From positions 1 to 63,913 of the forward strand of contig JACAAY010000015.1 in assembly GCA_013377095.1 (NCBI GenBank): 63,913 nucleotides of DNA. Reading direction: 5' to 3'. The translations under genes were made by a program, and so were the position numbers. Each line of letters starts with the position of its first letter. Within the stretch, counting starts at the first letter, position 1. The stretch comes from Desulfuromonadales bacterium. GTDB taxonomy: Bacteria; Desulfobacterota; Desulfuromonadia; Geobacterales; Pseudopelobacteraceae. Of the stretch, positions 1-8,489 are shown in pieces. Under the pieces are notes generated by a model. That model was not told where the DNA came from, made no database searches, and saw nothing but the letters and a program-made list of their open reading frames with translations.

Positions 1-669
1 AAATGGCGGTGTTTCCGTTATCGCCAACAACCCACAAATTCTGCTGAAGAACCAGATAAATAAAGCGTCTTGCCGGTCATACTTGAGACACCTTTTACCG
101 AATTTATTTTGTTTCGGCTTTGAAGTCTGCATTCCAAACGCAGCACTTTTTTGAAGCGCCAGTTGGTTTTCAGTAAGCGTTGCCAACAGGTCAATTGGGT
201 CGTAACGTCTCGCATGCCCGGTCCAGTCATCAAATACCGTCCAGAGATGTGTATGGAGGGGTACTGAAATAATTAAAATCCCGTCGTCTTTAAGTACTCG
301 GCTAAATTCAGCAATAGCTTGCCGGTCATCACTGAGGTGTTCAATGACATCAAAGGCGCACACAAGATCAAATTGTTGATTGCTGTACGGCAATGTCCTG
401 AACTCGCCGACTAAGGCATTTCCACCGCACAAATTCAACTCTTCAATCGCTGGTGTGCTGATATCGATGAAATGTGTACCGTTAATTGGCAACCTTGGAC
501 GCAACCCTGGGCCAACTTCCAAACGCTCTGGGGAAGAAGGTAGCAGTTCAGAAATTATTGGCCATGTGTTAAAGCGGTCCGGTTGTACAAGGGAAGCGTT
601 TGACCAGAACGTATTGTAGAACAAGCGATTCGTTTCGGTGATGTCCTGCAAATTAGCGTGTGGTGTCAT
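1..669 (-). CDS. Class I SAM-dependent methyltransferase, 3' end beyond window
   Basis: The reading frame opens at the ATG at 669 (MTPHANLQDITETNRLF) and runs 223 codons without a stop off the left edge. Motif I of the Rossmann methyltransferase fold appears as EVGPGLRPRLP, followed by FIDIS as the acidic end of strand 2, and FDLVCAFDVIEHLSDD, the DVIEHL signature of methyltransferase type 11/UbiE-like proteins. RVLKDDGILIISVP is the usual post-motif strand. The substrate cannot be told. It lies 58 bp downstream of a sigma-54 promoter (727-741) and is the only gene of that cassette visible here. The C-terminus is missing only because the window ends. Confidence 0.85.
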   Translation of the reverse strand, partial: MTPHANLQDITETNRLFYNTFWSNASLVQPDRFNTWPIISELLPSSPERLEVGPGLRPRLPINGTHFIDISTPAIEELNLCGGNALVGEFRTLPYSNQQFDLVCAFDVIEHLSDDRQAIAEFSRVLKDDGILIISVPLHTHLWTVFDDWTGHARRYDPIDLLATLTENQLALQKSAAFGMQTSKPKQNKFGKRCLKYDRQDALFIWFFSRICGLLAITETPPF

Positions 670-726
670 TTGAATACCTTTCAACATATTCAAAAAGTGA
701 TTTCATGGGCATATGGGAGGTGAAAG

Positions 727-871
727 GCAACTAGTATGCCACAACGAACCTGGAGGTGTGCCACGTGTAATCTGCTGATACTACGAGTGAAAATATTAGC
801 GATACTGGTAGGAGATGGGAAATTCGTCAGCGGTATCCGTCATATTTAACATAACTATCAAATGTAACGGA
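727..871 (-). promoter_or_regulatory. Sigma-54 control unit 1 (36-bp palindrome, IHF-like site, promoter)
   Basis: Read on the minus strand: palindrome at 836-871, third half-site (TCGTC on plus) at 824-828, IHF-like site at 768-780 with one mismatch, and promoter TGGCATACTAGTTGC at 727-741. Palindrome to promoter is 95 bp and IHF site to promoter 27 bp. It drives the methyltransferase at 669. The stretch from 872 to 1128 holds short inverted repeats (for example GGGCTATAGCCC near 1007) but no gene that I can support. Confidence 0.75.
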
Positions 872-1128
872 GTCGCCGGGGCATGATCGATGTATTTTCC
901 CGGCACATGGTGAAATCCTAGAAAATAAATGGGAATCAGAACCGGAAAATTAATGGGCAGTTTAAGGTCTTGCCCGGGACTGGAGTCAGCAGCCTTCTTT
1001 GCAATGGGCTATAGCCCTCATCTGATGACCTTTTCCCAACATGGGAGAGGTCAAATAACCTTCTCGTTTCCTCTCATACCAATTCTCCTTTTCGATCGTA
1101 GAAAATGTTTGTCGTGTTTTGATCCGGT

Positions 1129-1707
1129 CTATGCAAGACGGGCTTCGACCGCTTTCCAGTCAATGCTTTTGAAAAATCCTTCGATATAATCAGCCCGTTT
1201 CAGTCCGTAATCGAGCATATAGGCATGTTCAAAGACATCCATGACCAATAGAGGAATACAGCCTGCCGGATTGGAGACATCATGTTCGTTTATCCAGAAA
1301 TTGATGAGACTGCCGTTGGTTGAGTCCATGTAGAGTACGCTCCAACCGATACCGCGCATTGCCCCCGTTGCGCGGAAATCCTTTTCCCACTCTTCAAGAC
1401 TGTTGAAGTTTTCGATCAGCTTCTTCCCCAACGGGCCATTTGCATCAAGAGGAGCTGTGCCCCCCAAATTGTCGAAATAGTATTCATGAAGTCGCATTCC
1501 GTTGAATTCCCAGCCGAGTCTTCGCTTCAGTTCCGCAAACTCCGGGTTGGCGGTTTTTCCCTCTTTCAGCATCTGAACAAGAATACCGAGCACCTTGTTG
1601 GTGTTGGTCACATACCCTTGATAGAGGGTGAAGTGGTTATTCATCATTTTATCGCTGAAATCCGAGGTCCCAATAAGCTTTGTATAGTCTTTAGCCGTGT
1701 ATTCCAT
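1129..1707 (-). CDS. sodB: Fe/Mn superoxide dismutase
   Basis: The 192-residue protein has the expected length and order of the Fe/Mn superoxide dismutase family, which converts superoxide to O2 and H2O2. The four metal ligands are visible: His25 (MMNNHFTLYQGYV), His74 (RLHEYYF), Asp157 and His161 (VMDVFEHAYML). The active-site tryptophan neighbourhood is GIGWSVLY. There is no signal peptide, so it should be cytoplasmic. The ATG at 1707 follows AAGGGG at 7 bp. It overlaps the 3' end of a broken CHRD gene and now takes its transcript from the sigma-54 promoter that once served that gene. Iron or manganese preference cannot be read with certainty. Confidence 0.93.
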   Translation of the reverse strand: MEYTAKDYTKLIGTSDFSDKMMNNHFTLYQGYVTNTNKVLGILVQMLKEGKTANPEFAELKRRLGWEFNGMRLHEYYFDNLGGTAPLDANGPLGKKLIENFNSLEEWEKDFRATGAMRGIGWSVLYMDSTNGSLINFWINEHDVSNPAGCIPLLVMDVFEHAYMLDYGLKRADYIEGFFKSIDWKAVEARLA

Positions 1708-1898
1708 TCTGTTTCCCCTTTCTTTGTGTCCGTAACCAGTGATTCACTACTGCCCCTTTGGCCCTTGTATTAACGCTTGGAAACTCGTTTTCCCCTGTGA
1801 GTTCAGCTTGATAACACTTTTCAGCAGCAAATCCGCCCGAGACTGATATAATGGTTGCCAGAACTACGAACAAAACAGTTTACTTTTTCCATTCGCAT
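1691..1898 (-). pseudogene. Broken CHRD-domain secreted protein
   Basis: A good ribosome site (GGGAGG, 1900-1905) precedes ATG codons at 1898 and 1892, but that frame stops after 25 codons. One base earlier or later the frame gives a signal peptide (FVVLATIISVSGGFAA) and the opening of a CHRD domain (YQAELTGENEFPSVNTRAKGAV). A single-base frameshift near 1875 therefore separates the start from the rest. After GAV the sequence loses similarity and stops at 1691, inside the superoxide dismutase start. Full CHRD proteins run well over 100 residues, so most of the domain is lost. I read it as a deletion scar that joined the CHRD promoter to the superoxide dismutase gene. Confidence 0.6.
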
Positions 1899-2051
1899 TC
1901 CTCCCTTTTCTTCAGTCAGTTGTTTGAACAAATAGTACTCAACTCTGGCAGAAACTTTTTAAAGAGGTACATTTTGGTTCTCATTTCAAAATATCTTCTC
2001 GATTTGAGCAGAGAGCTCAATCTGGGTTTATGTGCTGCGACAGGTCATATT

Positions 2052-2198
2052 GCTACTACTGTGCCAGCGAAGATTCTTGAGTGCTGACAGTGTAAAGGTC
2101 AGAATTCACAATATAAATTGATAGGGGTTTGTGTGGGGGGGTGAGGGAAACCCTCAACGCAATCCGTCATATTTTGAATAACTGCCAAATGTAATGGA
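2052..2198 (-). promoter_or_regulatory. Sigma-54 control unit 2 upstream of the CHRD remnant and sodB
   Basis: Palindrome at 2163-2198 and promoter TGGCACAGTAGTAGC on the minus strand at 2052-2066, 97 bp apart. The -12 box reads TAGC rather than TTGC, so the promoter may be weakened. The third half-site is CCCTC at 2151-2155. At the expected IHF position (2093-2105) only a degraded match remains. Between 2199 and 2369 I see no second promoter for the plus-strand EBP gene at a comparable distance. Confidence 0.6.
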
Positions 2199-2369
2199 TT
2201 GCGTTGGTGTAATTGGTTGAAATATTCTCGGTCGTGGGATTAGGACGTAATGGCATTTGAAACACGGTTAAGGGTCCATTGATTGGGGCGGTGTGACGGC
2301 TGTAGCTCGCATTGTGCCGAGCAGATTTCGAAATAGGTATTTAAAAATCCGGAATAAAGGTCGATTGCA

Positions 2370-4487
2370 ATGGGATGCGACAAAAACAGGAGCCTGTTAC
2401 CAGCAGACATCGAGCTGCGCAGAAGAGCGGAAGAACAGCTGAAAGTGAAAACCCCTGAAGCTGTTTTTTCACGGATGAACGATGTGTCGCAGAGACTTGT
2501 TCAGGAACTGCAGGTCCATCAGATCGAGTTGGAAATGCAAAATGCAGAGCTCTGCCGGACCAGGGAGGATGTGGAAACATCGCTGGCAAAGTATACCGAC
2601 CTCTATGATTTCGCTCCGGTCGGTTACTTCACCCTCGACCGGAATGGGACCATCAGTGCAGTGAACCTCAACGGCGCAAGCCTCTTCGGTATAGAACGTT
2701 CCCTATTGATTGGCCGTCGCTTCGTGCTGTTTGCAAGTGACAAAGATCGTCCCCTCTTCACCGGTTTTTTAAACAAGGTATTTGCGAATCAGGGCAAGGA
2801 GTCTTGTGAAGTCACAATTAAGACTGAGGGAAAATCCCCGCTCTCTGTTCAAATCGAGGCTGTTTCTTTCGTGCCAGACAGGGAGTGTCATCTTGCAGTC
2901 ATCGATATAACCGCGCGCAAGCGGGCAGAAGATGCGCTGCACGAAAGTGAGGAACTGAATCGCAAAACATTGCAGGCCTTACCGGCACATATTGCCGTGA
3001 TAAACCGTCAAGGCGAGATCATAGCAGTCAACAATGCCTGGATGGAGTTCGCGCACAGCAACTCGGGATCCAACTCACCTGATGTTGCCGTGGGGGCTAA
3101 CTACTGCGATGTCTGCCGCCGGGCAGCTGACAATAATGATGCCGATGCCATGCAGGCCCTCGCCGGTATCGAGGATGTGCTGAGCGGAACCAATGAACAG
3201 TTCACGATGGAATACCCCTGCCATAGTCCACAGCAACAGCGATGGTTTGTCATGACCGTCGTCCCGCTGGGCACAGCCGGTCAAGACGGAGCGGTCATTA
3301 CCCATCTCAATATCACCGATCGCAAACTGGCTGAAGAGCAGTTGCAGAAAGCTCACGACGAGATGGAATTGAGAGTCAAAGAGCGGACAGCAGAGTTGAA
3401 CAGTACGAATTTGCAACTCAAACAGGAAATATCTGAACGCGAGAAGATAGAGGAGTCACTTATAAAAGCCTATGCGGAAATCAATCTGATGAAAAACCGT
3501 CTCAAGGCTGAGAATATCCACCTTCAGCAGGAGATTGCCGGCTCATACAACTTTGGTGAAATCATCGGTCAAAGCACTGCCATCTCATATGTTTTCTTCC
3601 GGATCGAGCAGGTGGCGCCCATGGATACTTCAGTGCTTCTGCTGGGCGAAACCGGCACCGGCAAGGGAGTGGTGGCGCGTGCCATCCACAGCAGGAGTGC
3701 CCGCAAGAGCCGTCCAATGATAACGGTCAACTGCACTGCGCTACCGGGGAACCTGATTGAAAGCGAACTCTTTGGCAGGGAAAGGGGCGCCTTCACCGGG
3801 GCCGATTCCCGGCAGATGGGGCGTTTTGAACTTGCCGACGGCGGCACCATTTTTCTCGACGAAATAGGCGAGATGCCAATGGAGCTGCAACCAAAACTGC
3901 TCAGGGTTATTCAGGATGGTGAGTTTGAACGGCTGGGCAGCCCCCGCACCATCAAGGTCAATGTACGAATCATCGCAGCCAGCAACCGGAATCTGGAGGA
4001 AGAGATCAAAAACGGCAGGTTCCGGAAAGACCTGTTTTACCGGCTCAATGTTTTTCCCATCACGATACCGCCACTCAGGCAGCGCAAGGATGATATCCCA
4101 TTGCTGGTCAATCATTTTGTCGCCAAATTCAACAAGAAGGTCGGCAAGAAGATAGAGACCGTTTCGAAACAGACCTTGAACAACTTACAAGAATACCACT
4201 GGCCCGGCAACGTGCGGGAGCTGGAAAGCGTTATCGAACGAGCTGTGATCACGAGCCAGGGCAGTGCGCTGCAGGTCTTTGAGCACTTCGATACTGTCCG
4301 TAAGACAGGGGAGCCGACAGGGCAAGATGTCAAGGCCTTGGCTGATTTGGAACACGACCACATTATCCAGGCACTTCAGAAAACCGGCTGGCGGGTCGAG
4401 GGTGAAAACGGTGCAGCAGTAATACTTGGTCTCAACCCCAGCACGCTTCGCGCCCGAATGAGGAAATACGGCATCCGGCGTCAATAA
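2370..4487 (+). CDS. PAS-domain sigma-54 enhancer-binding protein (EBP 1)
   Basis: 705 residues in three parts. An N-terminal helical segment and PAS domain (about 30-190, DFAPVGYFTLDRNG) and a second PAS (about 195-330) are followed by a coiled coil. The AAA+ domain has Walker A GETGTGKG near residue 426, the sigma-54 contact loop GAFTGA near 473 and FLDEIGE as Walker B. The C-terminus is a Fis/FhlA-type helix-turn-helix ([20 protein letters not shown]). There is no receiver domain, so activity is probably set by ligand or redox sensing in the PAS domains. AAA+ and DNA-binding parts nearly match EBP 2 at 29528-31072, so both probably bind the island's palindromes. A weak site (AAAGG) precedes the ATG. 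Its own promoter is not evident. Confidence 0.93.
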   Translation: MGCDKNRSLLPADIELRRRAEEQLKVKTPEAVFSRMNDVSQRLVQELQVHQIELEMQNAELCRTREDVETSLAKYTDLYDFAPVGYFTLDRNGTISAVNLNGASLFGIERSLLIGRRFVLFASDKDRPLFTGFLNKVFANQGKESCEVTIKTEGKSPLSVQIEAVSFVPDRECHLAVIDITARKRAEDALHESEELNRKTLQALPAHIAVINRQGEIIAVNNAWMEFAHSNSGSNSPDVAVGANYCDVCRRAADNNDADAMQALAGIEDVLSGTNEQFTMEYPCHSPQQQRWFVMTVVPLGTAGQDGAVITHLNITDRKLAEEQLQKAHDEMELRVKERTAELNSTNLQLKQEISEREKIEESLIKAYAEINLMKNRLKAENIHLQQEIAGSYNFGEIIGQSTAISYVFFRIEQVAPMDTSVLLLGETGTGKGVVARAIHSRSARKSRPMITVNCTALPGNLIESELFGRERGAFTGADSRQMGRFELADGGTIFLDEIGEMPMELQPKLLRVIQDGEFERLGSPRTIKVNVRIIAASNRNLEEEIKNGRFRKDLFYRLNVFPITIPPLRQRKDDIPLLVNHFVAKFNKKVGKKIETVSKQTLNNLQEYHWPGNVRELESVIERAVITSQGSALQVFEHFDTVRKTGEPTGQDVKALADLEHDHIIQALQKTGWRVEGENGAAVILGLNPSTLRARMRKYGIRRQ

Positions 4488-4518
4488 CCTATTTCCCGGG
4501 AAATATGCCTTAACATGG

Positions 4519-4664
4519 TCCACCATATATGGCAGTTATGTCAAAAATGACGGATTTATAAACGGTCACGTATTCAACTCTCCCCCCCTTTCCCCTTTTT
4601 CCTCCATACAAACAGACCCCTTGCACAAACAGTAGTAGCAGGCCGCCTCTGGCACGTTAGTTGC
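4519..4664 (+). promoter_or_regulatory. Sigma-54 control unit 3
   Basis: Palindrome at 4519-4554, third half-site AACGG at 4561-4565, perfect promoter TGGCACGTTAGTTGC at 4650-4664; spacing 96 bp. At the conserved IHF position (4611-4623) only the TTG end is kept, with three mismatches. A C-rich run fills the gap between third half-site and IHF position. It drives the small membrane peptide at 4703 and the CheB-like gene. Confidence 0.8.
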
Positions 4665-4702
4665 GGTTTGTCTTCACAACAACGATAAAAAGGAGAATCG
4701 CC

Positions 4703-4807
4703 ATGCTCAACTCTGAAAGAGGAAAAATTGGGTGGATTTTACTTTGGTTAGTGGGAATTCCCCTTCCGATTCTGTTAGTGCTGTTTGTCCTGCGTGGGTG
4801 CACCTAA
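4703..4807 (+). CDS. Small single-pass membrane peptide, 34 residues
   Basis: The frame starts at ATG 4703 behind AAAAAGGAG and ends in TAA at 4807. A short polar N-terminus (MLNSERGK) is followed by one hydrophobic span of about 22 residues (from IGWILLW to LFVL) and the tail RGCT. It is the first gene after a perfect sigma-54 promoter and ends 17 bp before the CheB-like start, so the two are cotranscribed. I do not recognise a named family with confidence. The composition suits an inner-membrane stress peptide, but no function can be assigned. Confidence 0.6.
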   Translation: MLNSERGKIGWILLWLVGIPLPILLVLFVLRGCT

Positions 4808-4823
4808 GGCGGATTTGGGGCAC

Positions 4824-5426
4824 ATGTACATGAACGCAAAGAGTGTTGAAATCAACTTTCCCGTTGTGTGCGTGGGCGGTTCGGCCGGTGGTCTTGATGC
4901 CTATATCCGCTTGCTACGCCCTTTGCCTGCCGATATGGGCGTTGCCATCGTCATTGTAAACCATCTGCGAATGGTAGCCACTCTGTTGCATGAGATTCTA
5001 CCGCACTACACGAAAATGCCGGTAGAACTGATAACTGAAAAACTGGATATTCAGCCCAACCATGTGTTTATCATACCGGAAAAGCGGGATTTGCACGTTC
5101 TTGATGGCGAGTTTCGACTGAAACCGATATCCAAGCCCAGGGGGTGGCCCGATGTAATTACGGTTTTCATGCGCTCCCTGACGAAAAATTGGGATGGGAA
5201 ACTTGTCGCTGTCATCGTCTCCGGCTTTGATGGTGATGGCGCTGACGCACTGTGCGGCATACAGGAAGTGGGCGGTATTACCATCGCACAGAAACCAGAC
5301 ACTGCCGGGCAGCCTGATATGCCGGAGAGTGCAATAGCAAGCGGATGTATAGATTTAATCCTATCACCGGAAGAGATTGCTCAAGAAATCGTACGAATTG
5401 CTCATGCGTTAACAATGACAGCATGA
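4824..5426 (+). CDS. Stand-alone CheB-type methylesterase domain protein
   Basis: A 200-residue protein that is a CheB catalytic domain without the usual N-terminal receiver. CheB hydrolyses glutamyl methyl esters on chemoreceptors. Candidate triad residues are Ser in VCVGGSAGG near the N-terminus, His in VIVNHLR, and Asp in VSGFDGDGADAL; the last motif departs from the common LTGMGxDG pattern. The end (ESAIASGCIDLILSPEEIAQEIVRIA) is typical. I chose ATG 4824 because the longer frame from 4785 overlaps the membrane peptide gene and lacks a ribosome site; ATG 4830 is also possible. No CheR or chemoreceptor lies near, so the target may be outside chemotaxis. Confidence 0.85.
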   Translation: MYMNAKSVEINFPVVCVGGSAGGLDAYIRLLRPLPADMGVAIVIVNHLRMVATLLHEILPHYTKMPVELITEKLDIQPNHVFIIPEKRDLHVLDGEFRLKPISKPRGWPDVITVFMRSLTKNWDGKLVAVIVSGFDGDGADALCGIQEVGGITIAQKPDTAGQPDMPESAIASGCIDLILSPEEIAQEIVRIAHALTMTA

Positions 5427-5551
5427 AAAGGGGCATTCGAAGCAATCTGGTCCGCCATGGAGGGGAATATTCGTGAAACAGCCAGGTGTATCCTCAGGTT
5501 AGCGGGTGAATGAGAACGTTTGACCAACCGTACCCGAAATGGAGGTTTTTC

Positions 5552-5653
5552 ATGGAACATGCAATCGATGTGTTGGTGATAGGGACGGTCACGGCGGGAT
5601 ACCCCAGCACACTCCGCGCCCGGATGAGGAAGTACGGCATCCGGCGTCAATAA
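5552..5653 (+). pseudogene. Fusion remnant: flavoprotein start joined to EBP end
   Basis: A 33-codon frame follows a strong ribosome site (GGAGG, 5541-5545). Its first 17 residues (MEHAIDVLVIGTVTAGY) look like the dinucleotide-binding start of a pyridine-nucleotide disulphide oxidoreductase, with GTVTAG in place of GxGxAG. The last 16 ([16 protein letters not shown]) equal the final residues of EBP 1, and the DNA from about 5600 to 5653 is a near copy of 4434-4487. A deletion most likely removed everything between an oxidoreductase start and the 3' end of another EBP copy, leaving an in-frame scar. It is probably non-functional. Confidence 0.6.
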
Positions 5654-5688
5654 AGGATCTCAGTTGCCTGCGTCTGTAGTCAGCGATG

Positions 5689-5824
5689 GCCGTCATTAGT
5701 TGCGGTTATGTAAAATACAACAGTTTGCGCTGACGAATCCCCTCCCTCCCTCATACTGTTTATCCCGTATAATCAATGCATTGCACTCGTAAAATCCATG
5801 GATTTTCACTGGCACGTAAGTTGC
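5689..5824 (+). promoter_or_regulatory. Sigma-54 control unit 4, shortened by about one helical turn
   Basis: The palindrome at 5689-5724 has a good left half and centre (GTTATGT at 5705) but a worn right half. Third half-site GACGA is at 5732-5736, a perfect IHF match (AATCAATGCATTG) at 5771-5783, and promoter TGGCACGTAAGTTGC at 5810-5824. IHF to promoter is the standard 27 bp, but palindrome to promoter is 86 instead of 96, the missing 10 bp being between palindrome and IHF site. It drives the STAS and GGDEF genes. Confidence 0.75.
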
Positions 5825-5879
5825 GAAATAGCTCCGTATGGGAATCTAAAAATCCAGATTTACTGGCAAGGAAGTGATT

Positions 5880-6224
5880 ATGACATATGAAAAATACCAA
5901 GCAGGAATCAAATTATCGGGACATTGGAATCACTCAGGCCTGGTTCACCAGATAGAGTTGCTCTCTACATTACATCAGCTGGAACCTGCCGAAGGCAACC
6001 ATCTTCGTATTGATTGTAGCGAGATACACAGCGTTGACAGGGGTGGGTTTCAGCTTCTTTTCGTCTGGATTCAGTGCATCAGGATGTGTGGAATAAAGCC
6101 CATGTTGGTCAACCTGTCTGCAGTAATGAAAAAAGCAATGAAGAAATTCGGACTTGAAACCTGTTTTTCTGATTTTTACCGGGATTTTCCAGATATGTGC
6201 CCCATGCTCGTTTGTACTATATGA
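5880..6224 (+). CDS. STAS-domain protein
   Basis: 114 residues with the layout of a stand-alone STAS domain, the fold of anti-sigma-factor antagonists and of MlaB. A short strand (GIKLSGHWNHSG), the central strand LRIDCSEIHSVDRGGFQLLFVWIQ where the usual DSAG-type loop reads VDRGG, and the last helix (VMKKAMKKFGL) can be seen. The canonical serine of the loop is absent, so regulation by phosphorylation there is doubtful. ATG 5880 follows AAGGAAG; a GTG at 5874 is less likely. The stop codon overlaps the GGDEF gene start (ATGA at 6221), which suggests translational coupling and a shared pathway. Confidence 0.7.
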   Translation: MTYEKYQAGIKLSGHWNHSGLVHQIELLSTLHQLEPAEGNHLRIDCSEIHSVDRGGFQLLFVWIQCIRMCGIKPMLVNLSAVMKKAMKKFGLETCFSDFYRDFPDMCPMLVCTI

Positions 6225-8413
6225 CAGCAATGGGAATCGAAACAGGCAAGACCAAGCTAACAACAAACGACAAACTGCGCCGTAATGCAGAAGAACGGCT
6301 ACATTCAAAAAAAACTGAAACCCATCCGTTCCGGACCGATGATGAGACACAGAGACTTATTCATGAACTTGAGGTCCACCAGATTGAGTTGGAACTGCAA
6401 AATGAAGCGCTCGAACATGCCAGGGACGAGGTGGAGGCGACTCTGGAAAAGTACACCGATCTCTACGATTTTGCACCGGTCGGTTACATTACCCTTGACC
6501 GCAACGGGTTCATCAGTGCTGTGAATCTCACTGGCGCCGGACTTCTGGGGATTGAACGCTCTCGATTGATTGGTCGACGTTTCGCCCTGTTCGTCGAATC
6601 AACGGATCGTGCCGATTTTACCACCTTCAACGATACGGTCTTTACCAGTCGATGCAAACAGTCCTGTGAAGTTTTGCTCCGGAACAAGGGATCTCTTCCA
6701 CACATCATACAGATCGAAGCCAAGGTCACCGCATCGGCCCAGGAGTGCAGCTTCACCCTGATCGACATAACCGGGCGCAGACTGGCTGAACAGGCCTTGC
6801 ATGCAAGTGAAGAACGAATGTACAGGCTTACGGAAATGGCTGCCGACGCCATTTTCATGCTGGATGATAGCGGGACAGCTACGTTTTGCAATGCCGCGGC
6901 GGAAAGAATGTTTGGTTGCCCTGCCGAGAGCATCACCCACTGTGATTTTCACCGACTGTTCATTCCCGAATGCTACCAAACAAACGTTAAACAGGGGTTA
7001 GCCCATTTCAAAAAACAGGGTACCGGCCCGTTAATCGGCAAGACGACAGAAATCATGGCGCTCCGCAAGGATGGGACGGAGTTTCCCGTGGAGCTTTCCA
7101 TCTCATCCCTGAAATTACAGGGGAAGTGGCATGCCATCGCGATAATGAGGGACATCACAGAACGGAAGCAGTTGGAAACGGAAAACCAGGATGCCCGGAA
7201 ATATGCCGAGAACATAGTAGAAACCGTTCGCAGGCCCCTGGTGGTGCTGAACTCCAACTTGAAGGTCATCTCATCCAACCAGAGCTTCTACAGCACCTTT
7301 TACGCAACTCCCGAGGAAACCATCGGGAAATACATTTACGACCTGGGTAACCGACAGTGGGATGTTCCCGAGATGCGGGAACTCCTTGAAGAGAGCCTTC
7401 ATCATGATACCGTGTTCAGTAACTATGAAGTTGAGCATGATTTTCCCACTATCGGCCACAGGGTTATTCTGCTCAACGCACGGCGGATGTTCTGGAAAAA
7501 CAAAGCCTCACACATTATCCTCCTGGCCATGGAAGACATTTCTGAACGCAAGCAGGCAGAGGAGCGTATCAGTGAAGTTATGCGGCAACAACAGGCCATT
7601 TTAGACAATATCCCCAATATGGCTTGGCTGAAAGACAGAGATGGCAGGTATGTCGCGGTGAACGAACCATTCAGCAGTCTGTATGGCAAGGCGCCCAAGG
7701 ATCTGGTCGGTAAAAGCGATCATGATATCTACCCGCTGGAACGTGCAATGAAGTACGAACAAGAATCCAGTGAGGTTATGGAGTCCGGTACGCGCACCTA
7801 TTTCGAAGAATCCATTGTCAATCACGAGGGGAAAACTCACCACATAGAGAAGATTGAAACCCCCATCTATAATGATTCGGGGGTTTTCATCGGAATCATC
7901 GGCATTTCCCATGACATAACAATCCGCAAGGAGGTAGAAGTATCACTTCGTCACGATAGCACTCACGATAAGTTGACCGGACTCTATAACCGTGCTTTTT
8001 TCGACGTAGAGTTGGAACGCTTTGCCCATGGCAGAATGTTTCCACTGAGTATCGTGATGGCGGATGTCAACGACCTTAAAACGGTCAATGACACCTTGGG
8101 GCATGAGGCAGGGGATAATCTGATCCGAATGGCGGCCAGAATTATTTTGAAAGCATTCCGGGTCGAGGACATCGTTGCCCGCATCGGGGGGGATGAGTTT
8201 GCCGTTCTTCTTCCGCAAACGGACGAGACCGTTGCAGAGGAAGCTGTTCAAAGGATTTTGGCCTGTCCCGAAATCAGTAGCTGCCAGGTGAGCATCGCTT
8301 TCGGAATTGGTTCCGCAATAAACAAGGAACATCTGGCAGAAGCTTTAAAAGAGAGTGACGAGAGGATGTATTTGAATAAATTTGCACTGAAGAAATTGAA
8401 AAGTATTCAGTAG
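6221..8413 (+). CDS. Multi-PAS diguanylate cyclase
   Basis: 730 residues if started at ATG 6221, which overlaps the STAS stop. The first 190 residues match the input region of EBP 1 closely (VHQIELELQNEALEHARDE, DFAPVGYITLDRNG). At least three further PAS domains follow (AADAIFMLDDSG, RPLVVLNSNLKV, IPNMAWLKDRDG). The C-terminal GGDEF domain has an intact active site, RIGGDEFAVLL, with DNDLKxVND-like MADVNDLKTVNDTLGHEAGD, so it should make cyclic di-GMP. I see no EAL domain and no transmembrane segment. Sharing a sensor with EBP 1 suggests that both read the same signal. Confidence 0.92.
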   Translation: MTAMGIETGKTKLTTNDKLRRNAEERLHSKKTETHPFRTDDETQRLIHELEVHQIELELQNEALEHARDEVEATLEKYTDLYDFAPVGYITLDRNGFISAVNLTGAGLLGIERSRLIGRRFALFVESTDRADFTTFNDTVFTSRCKQSCEVLLRNKGSLPHIIQIEAKVTASAQECSFTLIDITGRRLAEQALHASEERMYRLTEMAADAIFMLDDSGTATFCNAAAERMFGCPAESITHCDFHRLFIPECYQTNVKQGLAHFKKQGTGPLIGKTTEIMALRKDGTEFPVELSISSLKLQGKWHAIAIMRDITERKQLETENQDARKYAENIVETVRRPLVVLNSNLKVISSNQSFYSTFYATPEETIGKYIYDLGNRQWDVPEMRELLEESLHHDTVFSNYEVEHDFPTIGHRVILLNARRMFWKNKASHIILLAMEDISERKQAEERISEVMRQQQAILDNIPNMAWLKDRDGRYVAVNEPFSSLYGKAPKDLVGKSDHDIYPLERAMKYEQESSEVMESGTRTYFEESIVNHEGKTHHIEKIETPIYNDSGVFIGIIGISHDITIRKEVEVSLRHDSTHDKLTGLYNRAFFDVELERFAHGRMFPLSIVMADVNDLKTVNDTLGHEAGDNLIRMAARIILKAFRVEDIVARIGGDEFAVLLPQTDETVAEEAVQRILACPEISSCQVSIAFGIGSAINKEHLAEALKESDERMYLNKFALKKLKSIQ

Positions 8414-8489
8414 GCATCACAGGTACATTCAGCATTTCTGGTTGAGTTTTCACAGAAGACAGGGTTGTCTGTGATTGTCATCCGTGTCA

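Noticed and set aside
872..1128. Small plus-strand gene at 929-1189
   Set aside because: It runs antisense into sodB, has no ribosome site and no recognisable domain.
2199..2369. A divergent sigma-54 promoter for EBP 1 from palindrome 2
   Set aside because: At the expected distance (2294-2308) the sequence does not fit the -24/-12 boxes.
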